Source: Iris pallida
Taxonomy: Eukaryota; Streptophyta; Magnoliopsida; Asparagales; Iridaceae
Assembly: GCA_029216955.1 (NCBI GenBank)
Contig: JANAVB010033216.1
Coordinates: 10,155,408 to 10,219,407, forward strand
Length of the DNA: 64,000 nt
Direction of reading: 5' to 3'
The notes beneath the pieces were generated by a model. The model did no database searches. It saw nothing but the letters and a program-made list of their open reading frames with translations, and was not told where the DNA came from. The position numbers and the translations under genes are program-made. Below are positions 21,440-30,600 of the stretch, piece by piece. Position 1 is the stretch's first letter. Each line of letters starts with the position of its first letter.

Positions 21440-21958
21440 CTACATACTGATGATTGGCAACAAGTTTGATTTGCACGTGTCAATGGTGACAGCATCAGGA
21501 GTTCCAAGAGGCATCTTCAGAGCTTCTTTTCGAAACCGTTCAATGTATTCCTCTGTAGATTCATTATTTTTCTGCTTGATTCTAATAAGAGCAGACATAG
21601 TCATGTCATTAAGCCCTTCATAGAACCTTTCAAGAAACATCTGTTTGAAACCAGCAAATGAAGTAATACTCCCATCTGGGAGACTTCTATACCATTCATA
21701 AGCCGTTCCCTTGAGACATCCAATAAATACCCGAGTAAGGAGGGCATCACTTGGTTGCAGTTGATCAGTCATCACTTCAAAGTGATTAATAAACTGAATT
21801 GGAGAAGTGGTTCCGTCATAGAATGAGATAGTAGGAGGCTTGTATTTAGGAGGATATGATACTTGCTTCCATTCTATCGGATAAGGCTGCTTGATGCCTA
21901 ACCTTTGTAAACCATCCTTCTGTTTGAATGCCTCGAATTGAGTTTTGAGATTCTTCAA
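21440..21958 (-). CDS. gag: Tat gag capsid core (Retrotrans_gag-type)
   Basis: It contains the typical plant gag block: a Pro- and Tyr-rich entry, FINHFEVMTDQL, then GTAYEWYRSLP, and FLERFYEGL with EEYIERFRKEA. These are the conserved steps of the Ty3/gypsy capsid domain. It lies in the same frame as the upstream reading frame, from which it is separated by a TGA at 22163. A TAG at 21440-21442 ends it, but the frame beyond stays open for about 50 codons, so this stop also looks like a point mutation in one long gag. Confidence 0.9.
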   Translation of the reverse strand: MKNLKTQFEAFKQKDGLQRLGIKQPYPIEWKQVSYPPKYKPPTISFYDGTTSPIQFINHFEVMTDQLQPSDALLTRVFIGCLKGTAYEWYRSLPDGSITSFAGFKQMFLERFYEGLNDMTMSALIRIKQKNNESTEEYIERFRKEALKMPLGTPDAVTIDTCKSNLLPIISM

Positions 21959-22162
21959 TTCTTCAGAGACAACTCTCGAAGATTGTGGAGTTATGGCTTG
22001 TAGAGAATAGTTGGGAGGAGGAACAGCATTGTAAGCATTACCCCCAGCTCCAGAGAGACTAGGATTTGGTTGAGCTGGTCCAGGAGTATTGGATTGTACT
22101 GCTGGAAGAACTTGTACTGGACTTATATCAGTATCAACTGGTATGGCATCTGATACAGTCTG

Positions 22163-24130
22163 TCAATTTTGCAACTGAGCTGTCATAAGTTCATACATCG
22201 ACTTCATTGTGTCAGTCATAGACTTCATTTGTTGTTCCAAAGAAGCAATTCTTTGATCTTGAGGAGTCAGGGAAGAAGAGGGTTCATCAGTATTCCTATC
22301 AACCATGTAAGTTGTGACTGTATGAGGGATTATTGATGAACTAGTAGATGTTGTATGCTCTAAATCATTGCTTCGTGTATCAAAGTCAACTATAGGAGAA
22401 TTACCCCCAGTCGGAAGAGGTGGGAAGTTAGATTCTCCAAGAAATTCAGAATCAATTTCAGGGATCAAATTTCTTTGACTAGAAGCCAGGACTCTTGCTC
22501 TGGTGTTTCTATATTCTCCATCTGGACTATCAACTCTACCCCTGGTGTCCCGAGAAGTCATGTTGACAGAGGCAAATAAAGGCTCATCTTCATCAGGCAT
22601 AGGTTCATACTGAATCCTATTAAAGACAGACTGTCGTTTATTTTGACATCTGCATTGCATTGTGACTCTTGGCTGGAAGTTACATTCATGATCACCATGG
22701 TCTTGAACTGTTGATTCACATCTGCACTGAATTATGACTCTTGGATAGAAGTCACATTCAGCATGTTCCTTTGATATAGAATTACTCCTTCTCTTCTGTT
22801 GAAGATATTCCTGTAAATCTGTTTGTGAAGATTGAGGAGTATACTTCCTGTTCTTGGGTCTTGATGGCTCTTGATTATACAAAGAGTGATTAATGTGAGC
22901 CACATAATTTCTTGCATACTCTGCATCTGGATCTTTTATCTTCATATCCAATTGGTATGGTTTCTTAACACCAGAAGTGCTGAGCTTTGTTCTTAAATCA
23001 GTGGAAGGTAACACATTAATTTTGGAAACATAGAGTTTTCCTTCCATTGATCTGGATATTTGCAGAGAAGGAAGAGTTGAACCACTCCCTTGATTAGAAG
23101 TTGGTAACAGACCCTCTTTAGTGGACAGATTCTGTGCCCAATTTGAAGAAATCAAAGAAGAAGACATTAAGGAATGTTTCTTCTTAGACTCATTCAGATT
23201 TTGAGACATAGAATGTCCAGAAGGAAGAGTAGTCAAAAGACCATCTCCTTTCCTTCGACTAACAAAAGTATCAGTCAAAGCTGTTCCTGAAGTAAAAACT
23301 ACAGGAGCAGAAGAAACAACTAAAGAGTTATTCCTTTTCGAAGGGACTTTGTGTGGAAGACCACCCCCAGTTCTAGTAGAACTCGGTGAAGAAGAAGAGA
23401 TAACTAAGGAGCTATTCTTCTCTGATGAAATACACGCTGAAACAGACTTGGTTAAAGAACCAGAGCTGTTAGCGTGATTTTTGATTTTAGAATTACACGC
23501 TGGAACAGATTCGGCTAAGGAGCCAGTACTGTCAGCGTGACTTTTGAATGTGGGTTTGCACACTGGAATAGATTTGGCTAAGGAGCCAGTACTATCAGCA
23601 TGACTTTTAGAGTTGAATTTGTACGCTGGAACAGATTCGGCTAAGGAGCCAATACTGTCAGCGTGACTTTTAGAGTTGAATTTGTACGCTGGAACAGATT
23701 TGGCTAAGGAGCCAGTATTGTCAGCATGACTTTTAGAGTTGAATTTGCACGCTGGAACAGATTCGGCTAAGGAGCCAGTACTGTCAGCGTGACTTTTAGT
23801 TACTGTCATCTTCGAGCGCACAAGAGTGTGCGTGCTTGCAGTGGAGTTCTTGCCAGTGTTAGGAGTAGACACTGTGGTAGAGACTTCTCCATTGACTGCC
23901 AACTGATTCTTAGGGACATAGACAGAGTGTCCCTTCGACTTGGCAGTGATGATGGAGGCTGGAGTGGGCTTGCCACCTTTAGCCCGCTGCATTTCTTCAT
24001 AGGCGAGTTGATCGAATTTGATCGTCATCACCTTCTTCGTCGAGCCGATTGACGAAGTGTCGCATTGAGTTGTTACCATCTCAGAAGAGGAGATGGTTTT
24101 CCCCAGCAGAGTCGCCAATTTGTTTTCCAT
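22163..24130 (-). CDS. Tat gag N-terminal region with coding tandem repeat, starting inside the LTR
   Basis: About 655 residues from the ATG at 24130 to a TGA at 22163. That ATG is the first one after the LTR TATA box and lies 10 nt inside the LTR, so the frame runs through the LTR edge and the primer site (MENKLATLLGKT...). The protein is Ser-rich, carries six 21-residue repeats, then Cys-containing stretches (CDFYPRVIIQCRC, CNFQPRVTMQCRC) and a C-terminal heptad region. It continues in frame into the capsid core after the single TGA. I do not recognise the repeat region; long N-terminal extensions or an extra ORF before gag occur in Ogre-type elements. Confidence 0.75.
   Translation of the reverse strand: MENKLATLLGKTISSSEMVTTQCDTSSIGSTKKVMTIKFDQLAYEEMQRAKGGKPTPASIITAKSKGHSVYVPKNQLAVNGEVSTTVSTPNTGKNSTASTHTLVRSKMTVTKSHADSTGSLAESVPACKFNSKSHADNTGSLAKSVPAYKFNSKSHADSIGSLAESVPAYKFNSKSHADSTGSLAKSIPVCKPTFKSHADSTGSLAESVPACNSKIKNHANSSGSLTKSVSACISSEKNSSLVISSSSPSSTRTGGGLPHKVPSKRNNSLVVSSAPVVFTSGTALTDTFVSRRKGDGLLTTLPSGHSMSQNLNESKKKHSLMSSSLISSNWAQNLSTKEGLLPTSNQGSGSTLPSLQISRSMEGKLYVSKINVLPSTDLRTKLSTSGVKKPYQLDMKIKDPDAEYARNYVAHINHSLYNQEPSRPKNRKYTPQSSQTDLQEYLQQKRRSNSISKEHAECDFYPRVIIQCRCESTVQDHGDHECNFQPRVTMQCRCQNKRQSVFNRIQYEPMPDEDEPLFASVNMTSRDTRGRVDSPDGEYRNTRARVLASSQRNLIPEIDSEFLGESNFPPLPTGGNSPIVDFDTRSNDLEHTTSTSSSIIPHTVTTYMVDRNTDEPSSSLTPQDQRIASLEQQMKSMTDTMKSMYELMTAQLQN
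23420..23797 (-). repeat. Six 63-bp tandem repeats coding 21-residue units in gag
   Basis: Units end at 23797, 23734, 23671, 23608, 23545 and 23482 (minus strand). Each begins SHADSTGSLAESVPAC or a variant; the last is the most diverged (NHANSSGSLTKSVSAC). Each unit starts with the DNA word AAAAGTCACGC or a one-base variant, also found in the LTRs and in the antisense intron. All differences keep the frame open. Confidence 0.9.
24101..24117 (-). other. Tat primer-binding site
   Basis: On the minus strand TGGCGACTCTGCTGGGG begins 3 nt after the LTR end. It is complementary to a tRNA ending CCCCAGCAGAGTCGCCA, which fits a plant tRNA-Arg with one difference from the form I recall; tRNA-Arg priming is reported for Ogre/Tat elements. 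The site is also codons 5 to 9 or so of the gag frame. Confidence 0.75.
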
Positions 24131-25026
24131 AAAGAAATTCTCCTTATTTGTTGTGTTTCTGGGAAAATTACAACTGTAGGAATCCGATCTAGAAGACGAT
24201 CGCTTTATCCCTTGGACTATGCGAAGAAGAAAAGCTCTCAAAATTTTGATAGTAGATATCAATGTATCTGTACAATGAATGAGAAAAAGAACTCTATTTA
24301 TAGAGTCAAAACAGTAACTGAAAAGATAACTACCTCACCACTGGTGCACTTGAAAAGTCACGCAGACTCTAAATACACGCAGGGTTAATGAGTAGTTACT
24401 GGACGTGGCCCGTAACTGTTGGACACATGGCATCAGTGTATGGGTCGTGTGCAAGTTACTGGGCACGCGAGAGAGAGATCAGTGGCATGGCTGCCACGTA
24501 CTCCAGTTGAAATGAAATCCACGCTGACTTGCTGAAGGCAAAAATCCACGCAGATTCGTTGACGCAGACTCGTTGAAGGCGAAATCCACGCAAGCTTTGA
24601 AGAAGAAAACTTCAGAATTCACGCAGGCTTTGAGAAGAATAACTCAAAAGTCACGCAATGTTTTGAGGAAGGAGAAGGTTCAGAATCCACGCAAACCGCC
24701 AGCTGGCACGCTTCGTCTGACACAAAATCTCTGACATTGATTATATTGTCAGCCGCATTAAATGAAGATAAGACCCAAAGTCACGCCAACTTGGTGAAGA
24801 GTGAGTCTTGCTAAGGAAGATTGCAAAAGACGGCTGTGATCTCTCGAGTTCTGTGCATACGTGGCATACGAGGAGACGTTTCTCGACTGTTGTGCTGTCA
24901 GTCATAATTACTCTCTGACAAATGATGAGTTGTCTCCCCAGCGTGATTTGTTTATATTGTCTGGATCAACTGAGCGTGACTTCTGTCTTGATCAACTCAG
25001 CGTGACTTTTATTTTTGAGGCCTACA
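24121..25026 (-). mobile_element. Tat 5' LTR
   Basis: 906 bp, same length as the left LTR with about 13 base differences and no indel. On the minus strand it starts TGTAGGCC and ends GGAAAACA. It holds the TATA box (24295-24302), many CACGC/GCGTG words, exact AAAAGTCACGC at 24353-24363 and 24646-24656, and the gag start codon at 24130. Confidence 0.95.
24295..24302 (-). promoter_or_regulatory. Tat LTR TATA box
   Basis: On the minus strand CTATAAATAGAG contains TATAAATA. Initiation about 30 nt downstream (near 24268) gives a transcript whose first ATG is at 24130. It sets the U3/R border and supports the gag start inside the LTR. The same box is in the 3' LTR near 8000. Confidence 0.75.
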
Positions 25027-25031
25027 AGATC
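25027..25031. other. Tat target-site duplication, right copy (AGATC)
   Basis: Perfect repeat of 7818-7822. The E1 LTR resumes immediately after it. Confidence 0.95.
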
Positions 25032-25779
25032 TTTGTGTATCGATTGGGGATGGGGGAGTGGAAATAGACATGTGAATATTATCCCAGTAGCTGTAGTCAT
25101 GAATCACTCTCTTAGATGTAGTCATGAACCTCCTATGCCATTCACATGTTTATATTTTACTCTGACTCACTAGTTACTATTAGCTCTCTACTTATAGTAG
25201 ATATTTCCATTACAGTTCTCTCTCTGTTTACATACTGCATTTCTTCAGTATCTATATCTTACTTTACTGTATGTCTATATTTTCTAACCTGCTATGAACT
25301 GTTGAGATGCACTGTACTCGCTCCTGTCCTGACTGGACCTGTTGAAAATATTACAGAGAACGAGGAGAAGGCCTGAAAGGATACCTTCTTCGGATAGCTC
25401 TAGCTGAGGACTTCACCCCACTGCCTAGACTAGTCTAGTTAGGCCTTATCTTATTTTCTGTTGTCTTGAGTCTGTTTAACTAGTCCTTACTTTTGTTCAG
25501 AGATGTTGAGTTGTATATTTTCTTTCCTTCTGTAAGCTGAGATATGTACTCTGGATATTTGCTGGGATATTATCCTAGACTTTTCTATATTCAGTATTTC
25601 CTTGAGTTCTATATCATATTGTGTTCTCTTCCTCCTTAGTTGTGATTGAGTTCATTTACTGCTTATTATTATATTGCTAGATGTATGTTGACCTAGGACA
25701 GCGTTCTACCGCCGATACTGCGGCGTAGGCTGGGCATTGTTACGTTCTCGTACCCTCACAGTGGGTGCGGGTCGTGACA
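25032..25779 (+). mobile_element. E1 5' LTR, second segment
   Basis: It continues the LTR interrupted at 7822 and matches 31525-32272 of the 3' LTR. It ends GGTCGTGACA at 25779, directly before the interior. The total 5' LTR length without the Tat insertion is about 4614 bp. A small ORF at 25146-25376 is shared with the 3' LTR and with part of the E2 LTR; it is short and I do not call it a gene. Confidence 0.9.
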
Positions 25780-25788
25780 CGTTTTTAG

Positions 25789-25806
25789 TGGTGGCCCATG
25801 CAGGTC
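25789..25806 (+). other. E1 primer-binding site, tRNA-Ile type
   Basis: TGGTGGCCCATGCAGGTC is complementary over 18 nt to the 3' end of plant tRNA-Ile(AAU) as I recall it: CCA, discriminator A, acceptor strand ATGGGCC and T-stem. It starts 9 nt after the LTR end, a wider gap than the usual 0-5 nt. E2 and both interiors of E3 have the same site. Confidence 0.8.
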
Positions 25807-26135
25807 GAGTTTATGTAGTGGTACTCGAACTAGAGTATCACTACAGCCTACAGTAGGATTAGGATACATATTTTGAAGGTACTCAATCACTGTTAGGATT
25901 CCTTGAAAGATTCCTGGGATGACCCTAGAGAATCTTGTTAAACTTCGATTTAAATTATTATCCTTGCTTGTTGCTCTCACTCCTTGATTATTGAATTTGA
26001 TTTTGTTGGATCATTATTGATTTGTTTTTCCTATCGAGATAAATTTTTATGGCCCGAGTTACGATATTTTTCTGATAACATATGACGACGGGAATACAGG
26101 GATGGTAAAACGTCTACTTGGTTATGGAACCTAGA

Positions 26136-26345
26136 GTTTATCGTAGCTATATTAGCTGGCGTGGCGGAAACATAGAGACCTGACTTCGGATGTACGTATC
26201 TTGGTTATGAGATTTGGAATTCCTCGCAGCTATACTAGTCGGCATAGCGAGAATTCCAGATGACATGATTATAGAGGTTCATGCCCCTGTTATGTACTCT
26301 ACTGTTTATCGCAGCCTTGCTTACTAGCGTGGCGAGGACTCTGAG
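26136..26345 (+). repeat. E1 leader: three imperfect stem-loop repeats, about 85 nt apart
   Basis: Related units begin near 26136, 26216 and 26304, each of the form TATCG(C/T)AGC...TAG...GCGTGGCG. The middle unit is the clearest hairpin: GGAATTCCTCGC (26216-26227) pairs with GCGAGAATTCC (26247-26257) around a 19-nt loop, with one bulge. They lie between primer site and gag, the usual place of packaging and dimerisation signals. E2, with a leader of only about 240 nt, lacks them. Confidence 0.6.
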
Positions 26346-26683
26346 TATCAGGATTTTTGGACAGACGCGTATGATTATCAGATTGTATCTTGGAAAGGTT
26401 CTTAAATATATCGTCTCTATCTTCATTCCAGTTATTATAAATTATTTCCATCATTAAATAATCTAGGAGTAGAGATCTTCTTAGCTTTATAGAGCTTATG
26501 TATATGTAGTTCTTTCTTAGTGTGATAACTTGATGACTTGTGAATAGGCCCTTGTCTTAGGAATGATAGTATAGCCTGGCTTTAAATAGTAATTCTTGTA
26601 GCTAGTTCTCCTTTGTTGATATTTACTAGTTTTTCAGCCTTGATGATTGATTTATATTTTATTTTCTTTCTCTTTCTTTCAAT

Positions 26684-27376
26684 ATGGCACCCATGATCCG
26701 AGCCCGTCGCCTGAGAGCAGCTGCAGCTACTGAGAGTGTGCCTCCACCTCCTACTGTTCAGGAGGTAGTTATCCCTCTATCTGATCATAGGGTGGTGGCA
26801 CCTCCTGCCATTGAGGAGATGGTGGTAGCCTCGCCAGAGAGTCTTCCTTCATCTCCTGTCGTTCAGGAGAGAGCTGCGGATTTGCCTGAGACCGAGAGCC
26901 CTTCCCTACCCTCTGTACTCCCTATTGTACCACCCGGAGGTTTGTTACTTGATGCAGCCCAGGTGTTTGCATTTTTCTAAGAAAGGATGATGGAGTCTCA
27001 GAGAGTTCATGAGGAGGCCATGAGAGAGCAAATCCAGAGGTTGCTACGTCTGCGGGACTCTGTGCTTCTAGAAGGAGAGCCTAGCTCCAAGAGGGCGAGG
27101 ACCAGTACCCAGTCCTACCCAGAGTCTGAGGAGTACCCATTTATCCAGCCTATATCATCATACCCAGCCCAGTCTCCTGTCCAGCAGAGGCCAGCTGAGC
27201 CGGAGCCTATCTGTGCCTACTGCAAGAAGTCTGGACACAAGTAAAACAACTGTAGGAAGAGACTAGGATTGTGCCTAATCTGTGGTTCAGCTGCACACTG
27301 GATGCAGCACTGCCCTGCTATACCTGCCCCAACCAGGGCCCTGCTTCCAGGAGGGAGTTCTGGTTCTCAGACCTAG
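26684..27376 (+). pseudogene. E1 gag remnant with two zinc knuckles
   Basis: One frame interrupted by TAA at 26978-26980 and 27242-27244. It opens MAPMIRARRLRAAAA, has a Pro- and Val-rich segment, then DAAQVFAFF, which matches DAAQMFAYF in the E2 gag. The capsid core is missing. The end has two zinc knuckles, CAYCKKSGH..NNC (broken by the second stop) and CLICGSAAHWMQHC (intact). The first stop replaces a Gln codon when compared with E2, as a C-to-T change would. A shortened gag keeping only the N-terminal region and nucleic-acid-binding knuckles, next to intact priming sites, is what a non-autonomous derivative would need for packaging. Confidence 0.75.
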
Positions 27377-27618
27377 CTGGAGGTGAGTTTGACCTAACCT
27401 TAGTATTCCTTTTTGAGAATTTTGATGCATCCCTTGCTTGTATGTTTTGATACCTTGTGATTGCCTAGTACTGTAGCATGGTTGGTATAACTAGAAGAGA
27501 CCACAGACTGATATTGCATGCCATGACCCCATAGGTTACACTTTTCAACTGTATGTTTAAGGTAGATTCTGAGACTATGATTGCTGGGGGTTTAACCTAG
27601 AAGGCCTGCTACCATCTT

Positions 27619-27655
27619 AATTTCGAGGACGAAATTTTTATAAGGTGGGTAGGAT
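27619..27655 (+). other. E1 palindrome and polypurine tract before the 3' LTR
   Basis: AATTTCGAGGACGAAATT (27619-27636) is an inverted repeat with an AGGA centre. AAGGTGGGTAGGA next to the LTR is the polypurine tract. E2 and E3 have the same arrangement. Confidence 0.75.
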
Positions 27656-30600
27656 TGTAACACCCAGTTTCTAAAATGAGGGTAATTTTGAAATTTTGTA
27701 ATTATAATTAATAATTAATGATATTTATTTCGTATTAAAATTTTAGTGATTTTTAATTAATTTTAAACTATTTAAATTTATGACTTGTGATTTTGGTGTT
27801 GTGCTAGTGATTAGTAGATACTGCCTACCCTAGAGCCTAGCCATGTGATTAGGGTATTTTTGACATTTTTAGGGTTATTTGGATTTATTATAATTTATTA
27901 GAATTTATGGGAATTTTTAGGATTTATTTTGGATTTATTTGGACTAGTCTGATTTTGACTAGTTTTGACTCATGTAGACCAACCTAGGAACTAACCATAG
28001 TTAGTTGGGTTTGGTTAGGTCAAGTGGACCCTAGTCTAACCTAGTGTGACTCAAGTTAGTGGTTAGTGATTCATTAGAACTTGAATTAGGAATTAGTTGG
28101 TCTAAGAATGGCTTGTGAAGTCACAAGTCATAATCATGACTTAAACCAATTAGGACTCAACCAACTAGCCAAAAACTAGCCCTAGGGCCCTATGGCCAGC
28201 CACATGACAGCCCCCCCCCCTTCTATAAATACTCTCCTAGGGATTAGGGCTAGCCTCTCTCTTAGGGTTCATCAAGTTTTTAGAAAGAGGTAAGTTCCAT
28301 CTTCATAAATTTATATTAAATCCAAATTAAGTCCTTTTTCCTTCAAACAAATTCCAATAGGCTCTAAATATTGTGTTCTTGCTGTTGGAAATAAGTTTTG
28401 ATAGGGAGCAAACAATTTGGAGAGCTTTGGTGGGTTGAAGGATTCTTCTCTTTGGAGCTTTTTGGGAGATTGAACACCTATAGGTAAAATCCTATCCATA
28501 GCTCCTAAAATCTGGTAAAAATCATTTCTAGGTTGCCCTAACCCTAGCCTAACAGTAGGAATAGGGTTTCCCAAATTTTTGTGTCGATTCGTGTCCATTC
28601 TGGACACGTATCAGTGTGTGCTGCTAGGTGTTTGATGAAATGCCCCAATGGGCATTTCGTGTGTATTTTGGAATTATTATTGAATAGGAATTAGGGTTTT
28701 GATGTCGCTTATGGGTTTCTAGTGTTTGAGTATGGTTTTCATGTCGTGTCGAGTTGCCACAGACACGTGAACACGCTGACACGCGTGCGCGCGCGGCACT
28801 GTGCGTGCCCTGCTACTCGGGGCTTGCTGTGCAGTGCACACGCCATTTCAACATCTGATTTTTGACACACGTATTGGGGTACTGACTGACACGAGGCTCG
28901 CAAAGTTTCACGAGTCCTCGTGTCGTGTCGGACACGTATTTTCGTGTGCACCATGCGTGTACTGTGTGCGTGCGTGTGCATTGTGTGTTTCTGTTATTAA
29001 ATCATTTTAAATGATTTTAAATTAGGTTTTAATGTATGTATGGATCCTAAATGTGATGCTTAAACCCTGTTATACCATGTTACATAATTGTTTAGGTTTT
29101 AGATTGTGTATTGGCTCGAATTATTGGAAGAACAGTGATATCTCTGATACTGTCCTGATACTTTGAATCCCAGTTTTCCTAACCATTTTAAATTCTCTTG
29201 TGATATGTTTTCCAATTGATTTTAGGATCCTACATGTTGCATATTATGATTAATTAAGTTTCTAAACTCAATTATAGGCTTTTGGTAGTGAGTAAGAGAT
29301 TTTGGCTTCTGAGTTCATTTCAAAATGGCTTAAAACCTGAGATAATGTTGTATAGACTGTTAACTGGACTTTGAGGGTGGGTTTTTGTTTGTTCAGTTTT
29401 CAAACCTGGGATTGTTGGTTTATATTGTTAGACTATACATTGATTTCCTTTCTTGCCCATTTGACAGAAATCTGAGCTTGCTTTGAATCGATTTCATGAA
29501 TGTTACTGATTACTGAATTTAAGGGGCATGGGTTGGTTGTTAAACTGATTTTCATTCCTTCTTTTTAATAACAAAGAGCATTAGTTCTTGTTGTATTTCA
29601 ATGCTTCTTCATATTAGGCTGTTTGGGATTTTTAGTTAAAGGAAAATGCTATGAGTTAGTATTCCTTCTTAAAACTGTGAACTGAACTGTTTCTAATTAG
29701 AGTTAACCCTGAATGAATTCATTCATTGTAGCAATGTTGCATAAAACCTGAGAGGAATTTTGTGTTCCCAGTTTCATTACCTGGGAATGGAAGTTGAATT
29801 GAACCTTGGCAATCTATTAAACCCATTTAACACTGTTTATTACATGTTATTAAGTGCCTAATAGGTTCACCTATGTATATTCTAATTGTATGTTGAAATT
29901 GGATAGTTTTGATGGGGTTTTGGATTCATAAATCTGAGTTTTTTAAAGAAGTCTGTAAGCTGAATTAACTTGGACTGTCATGAGCATTTTTGAGTCTCAT
30001 TTAAGTTGTATAAAATGTCTTACAATGTGGTATTAACCTGGGCTATTAGCAAACTATTTCCTTAACTGAAATGGGTTGATTTTTATGTGTGTTTAAGGCA
30101 AAAATCTGATTTTTAGAGTGTTGGACTGTTGTTAAATACTTGAATCTGAAATCTGGAAATGAGGGGACTGTTTTGTGATGATATTAAACTGCTTTGGGTT
30201 ATCTATGAACTTATTTTGGGAAGATGGTGTACTAGAATAAATGCTAACTGATTTGAAGTAGCTTAGAAAACCTGAGAATTAATCTTGACTCATTTCTGTT
30301 TACCTACTGAAATTTGATTCATGGGTTGATGATATCTAATGACAGGAATTTCTTAGTCCTAACATATATTGTCTAACACTCTGCTATGCTCTAACATATA
30401 GTGTCACATATATTGTCTATACAGTCACATATATTGTCTAACACTCTGCTATGCTCTAACACATATGCTTGCACACACACATATCTTGCCTCACATTTCC
30501 CCTCACATTCCTAACACACACACTTACACAATTGTATTGACACACACACACATTGATGAGTTTAGCCATGGATAAATTTCCTATATATATATATATATGT

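Larger units (their letters stand above)
7823..25026 (-). mobile_element. Tat-lineage Ty3/gypsy retrotransposon, 17.2 kb, with antisense genes
   Basis: A complete minus-strand element: 5' LTR 24121-25026, primer site, gag, protease, pol (reverse transcriptase, RNase H, second RNase H, integrase), a 6.4 kb zone with plus-strand genes, polypurine tract and 3' LTR 7823-8728. The second RNase H, the DPGS-type protease and an extra ORF zone between integrase and the 3' LTR are hallmarks of the plant Tat/Ogre/Retand lineage. The LTRs differ at about 13 of 906 positions by my count, nearly all transitions, so insertion is recent on the scale of this locus. Damage is limited: two in-frame stops and a homopolymer frame change in gag, a frame change before pol, and one in the antisense gene. 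Confidence 0.93.

Noticed and set aside
25780..25788. tRNA-Met primer site directly at the E1 LTR end
   Set aside because: CGTTTTTAG has no match to any tRNA 3' end; the matching site starts at 25789 and fits tRNA-Ile.
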